Shown here piece by piece: positions 5,902-11,774 of a stretch of DNA of 11,774 nt. The first letter of the stretch is position 1, and every line of letters begins with the position of its first letter. The notes beneath the pieces are model-generated. The model was given only the letters and a program-made list of their open reading frames with translations, did not search any database and was not told the origin of the DNA. This stretch comes from Spirochaetales bacterium (lineage in GTDB: Bacteria; Spirochaetota; Spirochaetia; Treponematales; UBA12059): NCBI GenBank assembly GCA_016938515.1, contig JAFGUM010000246.1, forward strand, positions 1 through 11,774, given 5' to 3'. Made by a program: the position numbers and the translations under genes.

Positions 5902-7317
5902 TTACACAGCGCCAACCAAGCGCCACCACGGCACCAGGATGAATGTAACATACAGCGGCATCACCAGGGCCATCACCAGGCCAAACGCTACCGTGTCGCG
6001 CTGCCCATAGTAGCCCTTGCCCGCGCCCATCATGATGGTCACGTGGTGCACCGGCAGCACATACTGCATCGTTATTACTGAGTACACGAGAAGCCCTACG
6101 AGTTCTGGGGGGATGACGTCAGCCGTCGCGATAGCGAGCGCGGGTATGGCTACCGACATCGTCGTAAGAGCGCTGCCGAGTACCAAATGTAGTCCCATCA
6201 CGACGACAACCATCCCGGGGAAATACCAAGGAGATGAAGCACCAGGAAGGGCGAGCAGCACGGCGTCGTTGAGCCGCTCCGCAATGCCATTTGACGCGAG
6301 CGTGGGACCTATGGAGAATGCCGCCGTCAGAAACAGCATCAGAGCCGGATCTATTTCACGAAGGTCTCGAAAGCTGATAGCCTTGAGCGCAAACAGCACC
6401 GCAACGGCGATTATCCCGCACCACGCGGCGGAAACCCCGTGTACAGAGCCACTCATCCACGCCGCTACCAACGCTACCGCTACGAGCGCTACCGTCTTTT
6501 CGCGGATAGATAACGGTGCAAAGGCACCAGACAGCCCCGATCCACCGGTGCTCGCTTCGTACCCGCTGAATCTACGGTTGGAAACGCGAAACAGTCCGAC
6601 TATCGCCACGTACGAAGCGAGCGTGACTACGAGCGATGGAACGAGCATGAGCTCAGCCCATCGAAGGTACGTCATCGACGAACCCGTAAGCCCGAGTGCC
6701 GCGCCGTTGAGCACGACGTCCCCAGTGAGCGTCAGCATTGACGTACCCGTAGAAGCCACGAAGACGCTGAGCAGTAGTGCCCGGCGCTCCCTGTCGTTAC
6801 AGTCCGTGCCGGCAAGGTACGAGGCGTAGAGCGACGACAGCACTATAACCCGTGGAAAGGGCTGGGGAATGAACACGCTGAGAATGGTTCCAGCAACGAA
6901 CGAAAAGCCGATCATCGCGCGTGGCGACGCTGCAAAACGGCCGAACGCCACCCTAATCAGCCGCGTTGACAGCCCGCTACCCGAAACCGCCGCGGCCAGT
7001 AGAAAGGCCGAAGCTATAAGCAGGAAGTTTTCTGACAGTGGAAACGCGAGTACGAGCGCAACGGGAGCATTCCCCACGAACAGAAAAACCGCTATGAGCC
7101 ACAGCGAAGCGACGGTACGCGCGGTGTAGCCGCTCGCCCAGGCAATGACTACCTGAGCAAGCGTACCCAGCAAAAAAGATCGGGCGATATCCAGTTCGAG
7201 CGGTCTCAGGACCATGGCTCCGAATGGCAGGCAGAACGTAGCCAGCGCGAGGATTGGTCGTGGCGCCACCCATTGCATAGTGGCCCTGAAGCTTGTCGTA
7301 CTCGGTGTATTCTTCAT
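5902..7317 (-). CDS. DASS/SLC13-like anion permease (divergent)
   Basis: The product is about 471 residues with some 11-12 hydrophobic segments, so it is an inner-membrane transporter. Its layout fits the divalent anion:sodium symporter (DASS, SLC13) or a neighbouring ion-transporter family. SGSGLSTRLI near 112-121 resembles the conserved segment of the first half. A re-entrant-loop-like VASTGTSMLTLTG lies at 187-199, and a pseudo-repeat counterpart, GSALTTMSVAIPA, lies at 381-393. Characterised DASS proteins carry Ser-Asn-Thr in both loops. The Asn is absent here, so substrate and sodium coupling cannot be assumed to be those of citrate, succinate or sulfate carriers. The ATG at 7317 has no clear ribosome binding site. 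Met14 (ATG at 7278) follows CAGGG and may be the true start, giving 458 aa. It is divergent from the MFS gene. Confidence 0.75.
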   Translation of the reverse strand: MKNTPSTTSFRATMQWVAPRPILALATFCLPFGAMVLRPLELDIARSFLLGTLAQVVIAWASGYTARTVASLWLIAVFLFVGNAPVALVLAFPLSENFLLIASAFLLAAAVSGSGLSTRLIRVAFGRFAASPRAMIGFSFVAGTILSVFIPQPFPRVIVLSSLYASYLAGTDCNDRERRALLLSVFVASTGTSMLTLTGDVVLNGAALGLTGSSMTYLRWAELMLVPSLVVTLASYVAIVGLFRVSNRRFSGYEASTGGSGLSGAFAPLSIREKTVALVAVALVAAWMSGSVHGVSAAWCGIIAVAVLFALKAISFRDLREIDPALMLFLTAAFSIGPTLASNGIAERLNDAVLLALPGASSPWYFPGMVVVVMGLHLVLGSALTTMSVAIPALAIATADVIPPELVGLLVYSVITMQYVLPVHHVTIMMGAGKGYYGQRDTVAFGLVMALVMPLYVTFILVPWWRLVGAV

Positions 7318-7328
7318 GGCAACGGGCT

Positions 7329-7358
7329 ACTATACCCGCCCGAACGCTATCGTGTAAG
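7329..7358 (-). promoter_or_regulatory. Candidate promoter of the DASS-like permease gene
   Basis: On the minus strand, CTTACA (7353-7358, four of six) and TATAGT (7329-7334, five of six) are separated by 18 bases. The -10 lies inside a CGGGC-10-GCCCG inverted repeat. The predicted start near 7322 would leave only about five bases before the ATG at 7317, which favours the internal ATG at 7278 or near-leaderless translation. Confidence 0.4.
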
Positions 7359-7535
7359 CCACCTGATAGTTTCCTTGTTAAACAGTTCTGTCCCCTTGCC
7401 ACCCGTCCCCGGCGTCGATATCTTCTTGGCATGCAGTACGAATCACTGGACGGCGCGGCGCCCGAAGGGGCCGTGACCGAGATGATTCCTCCTGGCGGCG
7501 AACAAAAAGAATCGCGCGCGCATTCAGGGGAAATC

Positions 7536-8786
7536 ATGGCCGGGGCGGCGTTAAAAACGCGCCTCATATCACCGGTACTGGCAACGTTCCTCGGGGCTAT
7601 GATCCTGGCGAACGTCGGGGGAATGATGTTCTATCCCCTTCTGCCTTTGTACCTCAGGGAACTGGACGCCGGCGTATCCGACATCGGTATCTATTTTACG
7701 CTGTCGATGATCGTGCCCCTGGCTATGCAGATAGCCGGCGGCTGGGCCAGCGACCGCCTTGGCCGGCTAAAGTCTGTAGCCATCGGCTCCGTAGCCGGAG
7801 CAGTAGGCTGGATAGGCGTTATCCTGGCGCCGAGCTGGGGCTGGCTCCTCGTTGGCCAGTCTATCGGCGCAATCGCCGGCGCCTTTGTCGCGCCGAGTTT
7901 TGACGCTTTCATAGCCGAACAATCCGACGAGAAAAATCGCGCCAGGGTATTTGCCGTGAGTCAGACCATATTCCAGGTCGTCGCGGTAATAGGCCCCCTG
8001 GCTGGTGGTCTTGCCGTCAAGACGCTCGGGTGGAAGGGCCTTATCCTTATCGCCGCGGGTCTGTACTTTTCTGCTACGGCTATACGCCTGTACCTGGCAC
8101 GAACCCACAAGCCCGCGATCAAGCCATCGGGAACGCTGTCTCTCAAGGACTTTGGCGCATCATTTAAAACCATGGGAACGCTCGCCCTGTCTGGCGGATT
8201 GATCACCTGGCTCATCATTTCAGACGGGGTCAGGGACATATCGATGGGTTTGTCAGGCAACCTCCTGCCGGTCTTCTTGCAGGAGCAGCGCGGTATCGAC
8301 ATAGCGACGATAGGCCTGCTCAACGCGCTCCTGGGCGGAGCGAGCATGCTCGTGATGATACCCGCCGGACACTTCGCTGACCGCTTTGGCGAACGCTACG
8401 CTATTGCGGCTGGCTACACAACGGCGTTTATAGCCTTTGCCCTGATGCTGCTCGTTCCATCACCATGGGCAGCCGGCGCGGCCTTCATTATTTTTGGCAT
8501 GGGCATAGGTATGCTATCGCCTGCGTACCAGAGCCTCATATCAAAAGCCGTTCCGGAGCACCTTCGCGGCATCGCGTTTGGCTTCCTTTCAACGAGCAAT
8601 GGCTTTATCGCCCTGCCAGCTCCCTGGCTCGGCGCGATGCTGTGGAAGGGCGTTGCGCCTATAGCGCCATTCTGGATCACGGCCTCAGCCATGCTGCTGA
8701 TAGTCCCACCGGTGCTGGCCAAGTTCAAGCTCCCGGCGGCCACCATCGCAACCGAAGCAGCGGCGGAACGGCAAGACACCGCGTAA
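7536..8786 (+). CDS. Major facilitator superfamily (MFS) permease
   Basis: Numbering is from the ATG at 7536 (416 aa). It is a typical 12-helix MFS transporter of the inner membrane. Motif A is seen after the second helix as GGWASDRLGRLKS (about 68-80). Its half-repeat copy, GHFADRFGER (278-287), follows the eighth helix, which confirms both six-helix halves. A charged central loop lies around 189-212. This general form is common among drug-efflux and sugar or metabolite permeases. Substrate and direction cannot be read from sequence, although the motif A arrangement resembles proton-driven exporters. The chosen ATG follows AGGGGAAATC and begins just before the first helix. In-frame ATGs at 7431 and 7482 would add up to 35 hydrophilic residues but have weaker ribosome binding sites. 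No regulator adjoins it. It converges on the dipeptidase gene with a 14-bp gap. Confidence 0.85.
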   Translation: MAGAALKTRLISPVLATFLGAMILANVGGMMFYPLLPLYLRELDAGVSDIGIYFTLSMIVPLAMQIAGGWASDRLGRLKSVAIGSVAGAVGWIGVILAPSWGWLLVGQSIGAIAGAFVAPSFDAFIAEQSDEKNRARVFAVSQTIFQVVAVIGPLAGGLAVKTLGWKGLILIAAGLYFSATAIRLYLARTHKPAIKPSGTLSLKDFGASFKTMGTLALSGGLITWLIISDGVRDISMGLSGNLLPVFLQEQRGIDIATIGLLNALLGGASMLVMIPAGHFADRFGERYAIAAGYTTAFIAFALMLLVPSPWAAGAAFIIFGMGIGMLSPAYQSLISKAVPEHLRGIAFGFLSTSNGFIALPAPWLGAMLWKGVAPIAPFWITASAMLLIVPPVLAKFKLPAATIATEAAAERQDTA

Positions 8787-8845
8787 AAAAAACGGAGATC
8801 TCAGCCGAGGACGATGGAGGCAATCGCCTCAGCGTAGATCTCCGT
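8785..8845 (-). terminator. Rho-independent terminator overlapping the end of the dipeptidase gene
   Basis: Read on the minus strand, ACGGAGATCT (8845-8836) pairs with AGATCTCCGT (8801-8792). A 2x2 internal loop follows, then a second 7-bp helix, GCTGAGG (8833-8827) with CCTCGGC (8810-8804), around a 16-base loop. The outer stem is followed at once by seven Ts (8791-8785). The upstream arm lies in the last coding codons, and the downstream arm begins inside the TGA stop (8803-8801). On the plus strand no T-run follows, so it should act on the minus-strand operon only. Confidence 0.8.
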
Positions 8846-10213
8846 GCATACCCGTATTTCATCAAAGCTCAGCCGCTCGTCGGCTTGGTGGCACAGGTCC
8901 AGCATATCCGGGGCTATGGGCCCGAACGCTACGTGGTTTGGCAGGGCTTTGGCGTAGGAGCTGCCTGGCGCGCGTATACACTGCCCCGGCTTGCCGGTAA
9001 CGCTGGCGTACGCGCGCATCAGCGCCTGCACGAAAGGCTTGTCCTTAGGCACGTATACCGCGGGCATGAACGATTCCAGCCGGAATGTGTAGCCATAGCG
9101 GGTGGAGACGGAGCCAAAAGCCTTCTCAACGTCAGCCAGGCTCTGTCCCCACGCTGTTCGTATGTTGACGCCGAGGGTGATGCCGTCTGCGTTGTAGATC
9201 GCTATATCAGGAGATACAACGGTGGGTCCTGGCAGTTCTCCGTCTGGGTCTGGAGCGCCTTCCTGCAAGCCGAGGGCGGTGCCGCGGTGGTCGCTTCCCA
9301 GCGCTTTCACGACAAACTCCGCCAACCCGTTGGCGCCAATGTCGGCGAGCACCGCGCAGAGCGAATACAGCGCGTTTGCTCCGTGCTCCGGCGTCGACGA
9401 ATGCGCCGCCCTACCCCCGGAAACCAGGCGTACCCTATCGTCAACGCCGCCTTCTATAGATACCACCGCCCCGGGCAAGTCCCGCTGCGAGCTGATGGCC
9501 AGTACAGCCGCCGCCATGACTCCGGGTCCCGATAGCGTAGCCCGCGCCATATCTGGCACCGAGTTGATGGAAGCTCCAGCCTCCAGCGATTCAAGCTTGA
9601 AATGCCCTACCAAGCCGGAAGAGCCAGGCGAAAAAGACAGCCAGGCGTCGCAGTAGCCGTTTTCTGCGTACACGAGCGGAAATTCGCCATCGGGTGTAAA
9701 ACCAAAATCGGGCGGTTTGCAGCCAGGCTCAGCCAGCCAGGTACGCATATCTTCCCAGTCGACCTCTTCCATGGTACCCACGACAAACCTGATGCGTTTT
9801 TGTACTCGTGCACCGGAGGCGGCGATGGCGCGCACCGCGTGCAGGCACATGACGAGGGGGCCCTTGTCATCCTGCGTTCCCCTTCCCCAGACGGCGTCGC
9901 CGGCAATCTCTCCCCATGGCTCGTGAGTCCATGAGTCCCTGTCTCCAGGATCGACCACGTCAACGTGAGCCAGAATGCCCAGCGTCTCCGCGTCAGCGGA
10001 TACACCGGGGTCATAGTCCGCTATCCCGACATCGCCATTTGCAGCGGTCGATGTTTCCAATCCAAAGCCGCGGGCCATATCCAGAAAGGCGCTCAAAGCG
10101 CGTCTGGCACCCCACCTGTCTGAAGATACCGACGGAATGGCGACGAGCCGCAGGATATCATCGTGGATCTCGCGCTCTCTATCGCGTAAATATTTAATAA
10201 CAGAACCATGCAT
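8801..10213 (-). CDS. pepV: M20-family metallo-dipeptidase, PepV-like
   Basis: The product is 470 residues, cytoplasmic, with no signal peptide, matching the usual PepV length. It hydrolyses dipeptides, in some relatives Xaa-His or beta-Ala dipeptides, with two zinc ions. All expected metal and catalytic positions are visible: His83 and Asp85 (HVDVV), Asp115 (GTQDDKGP), catalytic Glu149 with ligand Glu150 (MEEVDW), Asp175 (TPDGEFP) and His442 (CHQADE). His271 in the lid domain (AAHSS) fits the substrate-binding His of the family. The positions lie within a few residues of those of Lactobacillus PepV (His87, Asp119, Glu153/154, Asp177, His439). The ATG follows AAGGAG at seven bases, and this site overlaps the stop of the regulator upstream. 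It is last of three genes with a peptide ABC ATPase and a PucR-type regulator, fitting hydrolysis of imported peptides. Exact dipeptide preference is unknown. Confidence 0.92.
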   Translation of the reverse strand: MHGSVIKYLRDREREIHDDILRLVAIPSVSSDRWGARRALSAFLDMARGFGLETSTAANGDVGIADYDPGVSADAETLGILAHVDVVDPGDRDSWTHEPWGEIAGDAVWGRGTQDDKGPLVMCLHAVRAIAASGARVQKRIRFVVGTMEEVDWEDMRTWLAEPGCKPPDFGFTPDGEFPLVYAENGYCDAWLSFSPGSSGLVGHFKLESLEAGASINSVPDMARATLSGPGVMAAAVLAISSQRDLPGAVVSIEGGVDDRVRLVSGGRAAHSSTPEHGANALYSLCAVLADIGANGLAEFVVKALGSDHRGTALGLQEGAPDPDGELPGPTVVSPDIAIYNADGITLGVNIRTAWGQSLADVEKAFGSVSTRYGYTFRLESFMPAVYVPKDKPFVQALMRAYASVTGKPGQCIRAPGSSYAKALPNHVAFGPIAPDMLDLCHQADERLSFDEIRVCTEIYAEAIASIVLG

Positions 10214-10224
10214 CAGATAGCTCC

Positions 10225-10980
10225 TTAGGGGGCTTCCATCGCTGCGCTATCGGGATACACCAGCCTGAACGCGAATGCTACCGCCAGACGCGCGTCGGCG
10301 TCGTCAAGCGACAGGCCGGATAGCGCTTCATAGCGTCTGAGCCTCGCGCGTATCGTGTGCCGGTGCACACCCGCATCGGCAGCGGCCGCGAGGGCGTTGC
10401 CGCCGTGGCGCAGATACGAAGCTACCGTTTCCCTGAGCTGCGGCCAATCCCGTTCGCGCTGTAGCTCGGGGCCGAGGCAGACCCGTACGAGCATAGCCGT
10501 ATCGCCGCTGGCCAGAGCGGACAGCAGCCCGGCGGATGTTATTGTTTCGCCACCCGCAACCGTGTGCTCCTTACGCTGGCCAAAGACCATCGAGGCTATG
10601 GCCAGGCTAAGCTCACGGTATCCCACCCCGGGCGGCAGGGCGAGTAGCGGCAGGCTGGCCACATCGGCTTCTGCCAGCGCGGCAGGCCCCAGGCATACGG
10701 CCATCGCCTCGGCGTCGCAGGCTATTCCCGCCACACCGCGCTCTGCCAGTTCTACGATAAAGCCTGGGCCCAGGCTATCGGAAACGACGTCGCGCGCCAG
10801 CAGCACCAGATCTCCAGCGCCCACGGGTACCGCGTCTGCGGGAACAGCGACGCGCGCGAGCCAGCGCACCGTTCGCGCTGAGCCGGTTTTGCCCGCTTCG
10901 ATCCAGACTGCGCTCAGCTCAGGAAGGCTCAGCAGGTCCGCTATCGACGGGAGCGCGCTATCGTGAGAGCCGCCGGTCAT
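10225..10980 (-). CDS. Short PucR-type transcriptional regulator
   Basis: Numbering is from the ATG at 10980 (251 aa). The N-terminal part (about 9-125) resembles the PucR ligand-sensing domain (SIADLLSLPEL near 12-22, VRWLARV near 38-44, and GAGDLVLL near 54-61). The C-terminal part (about 180-240) is a PucR-type helix-turn-helix (LRHGGNALAAAADAGVHRHT, then RLRRYEALSGLSLDD). Typical PucR proteins are around 400-550 residues with a GGDEF-like middle domain. Here that domain is absent and only about 55 residues link the two ends. The ATG overlaps the stop of the ABC ATPase gene as ATGA, implying translational coupling; a TTG at 11007 is a weaker alternative. The dipeptidase starts 12 bp after its stop. 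The likely role is local control of peptide uptake and use, possibly by sensing an amino acid, peptide or nitrogen signal. This is inferred from context. Confidence 0.85.
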   Translation of the reverse strand: MTGGSHDSALPSIADLLSLPELSAVWIEAGKTGSARTVRWLARVAVPADAVPVGAGDLVLLARDVVSDSLGPGFIVELAERGVAGIACDAEAMAVCLGPAALAEADVASLPLLALPPGVGYRELSLAIASMVFGQRKEHTVAGGETITSAGLLSALASGDTAMLVRVCLGPELQRERDWPQLRETVASYLRHGGNALAAAADAGVHRHTIRARLRRYEALSGLSLDDADARLAVAFAFRLVYPDSAAMEAP

Positions 10981-11774
10981 GAGGGCAGAGCCCCCTTGAA
11001 GTGACAAGCCACCCGGTGCGCGCCATCCACGCCTTCAACTGGCTGGAGCGCGGGCTCCTCTACGGCGCATCTCTCCACGGCGTACGGGCAGCGCGGCCGG
11101 AACCTGCAGCCAGACGGCACGCGCGACGGGTTGGGGGGCTCGCCTGACAGGAGCAGGCGTTTGCGCCCAGCCCTGGGTTCGAGCCGCGGCATCACGTCAA
11201 CGAGCGCCCGCGCGTACGGGTGGGCGGGGTGCGATATAACGTCGTCGGCCGTCCCCTCCTCGACAATCTTGCCCAGGTACATGATGGCCACCCTGTCCGC
11301 GAGGAGCCAGGCCAGCGACAGATCGTGCGTAATGAAGGCGAACGCGAGGCCGTGTTTGTCACGCAGTGACGCGAGCAATCGTACTATGCCGGCTCGTACG
11401 GACAGGTCGAGCATCGATACGGGCTCATCCGCGACGATGAAGCGGGGTCCGAGTATCAGTGACGAGGCGATGGCCACGCGCTGGCGCTGGCCTCCGGACA
11501 GCTCGTGCGGGTATCGATCCAGGTAGTCCTTCGCCGGCTTGAGCCCTGATTCCTCCAGCGCGAGCACCGCCCGGTCGCGCAGGTCCCTGGAGGAACCCTG
11601 ACCGTGGACGCGTAGTGGTTCTACAACTATTTCCGCAACCTGATCTTTGGGATTGAGCGACTGGTACGGATCCTGGTATATCATCTGGGCAGAGCGCCTG
11701 AAAGCCGTTAGCCTGCTCCTATCCATGCCGTACAGATTTTCTCCATCACAGGTAACCGTACCTGAGACGCGACG
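10977..11774 (-). CDS. Oligopeptide/dipeptide ABC transporter ATPase, OppF/DppF type, 5' end outside the window
   Basis: The frame is open to the right edge (265 codons visible), so the true start and Walker A lie outside. An internal ATG at 11726 is not the start, because the preceding in-frame residues (GTVTCDGENLYG) fit the conserved region after Walker A. Visible parts, numbered from the edge: Q-loop MIYQDPYQSLNP (about 31-42), signature LSGGQRQRVA (about 92-101), Walker B FIVADE (about 112-117) and switch His about 150 (FITHDLS). A C-terminal oligopeptide-transport domain begins near HPYARAL and contains GEPPNPSRVPSGCRFRPRC. Cysteines near 223, 229, 236 and 257 match the cluster present in many Opp/Dpp ATPases. 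It powers peptide import at the inner membrane with partner subunits presumably encoded to the right. Its stop overlaps the regulator start (ATGA). Confidence 0.93.
   Translation of the reverse strand, partial: RRVSGTVTCDGENLYGMDRSRLTAFRRSAQMIYQDPYQSLNPKDQVAEIVVEPLRVHGQGSSRDLRDRAVLALEESGLKPAKDYLDRYPHELSGGQRQRVAIASSLILGPRFIVADEPVSMLDLSVRAGIVRLLASLRDKHGLAFAFITHDLSLAWLLADRVAIMYLGKIVEEGTADDVISHPAHPYARALVDVMPRLEPRAGRKRLLLSGEPPNPSRVPSGCRFRPRCPYAVERCAVEEPALQPVEGVDGAHRVACHFKGALPS

Noticed and set aside
6017..6829. 270-codon plus-strand reading frame antisense to the DASS-like permease
   Set aside because: Its Ser/Thr/Ala-rich, low-complexity translation is typical of the antisense of a hydrophobic membrane gene. 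The minus-strand protein is clearly real.
7293..7535. N-terminal extension of the MFS protein from TTG 7293, or from ATG 7431 or 7482
   Set aside because: These starts have weak ribosome binding sites and add a hydrophilic, family-atypical leader. The ATG at 7536 has AGGGG at good spacing just before the first helix.
8465..9535. 356-codon plus-strand reading frame spanning the end of the MFS gene and the dipeptidase
   Set aside because: It has no ribosome binding site, no recognisable domain and an Arg/His-rich shadow-like composition. It overlaps two well-supported genes in other frames.
1..11774. Search for CRISPR arrays, tRNA or rRNA genes, insertion sequences, toxin-antitoxin or defence genes
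   Set aside because: By reading I found no regularly spaced repeats, no tRNA-like cloverleaf, and no transposase or defence-type protein in any frame. Gaps are all 218 bp or less.

Overview
The window looks like an ordinary chromosomal stretch of a moderately GC-rich, free-living bacterium. Codon use is even and intergenic gaps are short (largest 218 bp). I see no tRNA, rRNA, insertion sequence, CRISPR array or phage gene. The best guess for lineage is Spirochaetota. This rests on the style of the AMP-forming ligase, the small cysteine-rich protein and the abundance of class III nucleotide cyclases. It is impression-level evidence, not proof.

Left part (1-1565, minus strand): the N-terminal three-quarters of an AMP-forming acyl-CoA synthetase runs off the left edge. 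Upstream of it on the same strand is a 73-residue cysteine-rich protein. Next, on the plus strand (1724-4533), is a tight three-gene operon. It encodes a membrane-anchored class III cyclase homologue that has lost most catalytic residues, a small LapA-type membrane protein, and a cytoplasmic beta-propeller protein with one Asp-box. This operon converges on, and overlaps by 11 bp, a minus-strand gene (4523-5797) for a soluble adenylate cyclase with intact catalytic residues fused to a C-terminal diiron hemerythrin domain. That gene has a near-consensus sigma70-type promoter.

Middle part (5902-8786): a DASS/SLC13-like permease (minus) and an MFS permease (plus) are divergently arranged.

Right part (8801-11774, minus strand): three tightly spaced genes run leftward. 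They are an Opp/Dpp-type ABC ATPase (5' end cut by the window edge), a short PucR-type regulator coupled to it through an ATGA stop/start overlap, and a PepV-like M20 dipeptidase whose ribosome binding site overlaps the regulator's stop codon. A long hairpin with a T-run ends the unit, and its stem lies inside the last codons of the dipeptidase. This looks like a peptide uptake, intracellular dipeptide hydrolysis and local regulation unit.

The most notable signals are the cyclase-hemerythrin fusion (a candidate O2-, NO- or redox-responsive cAMP synthase) and the degenerate membrane cyclase homologue encoded nearby in a convergent operon.
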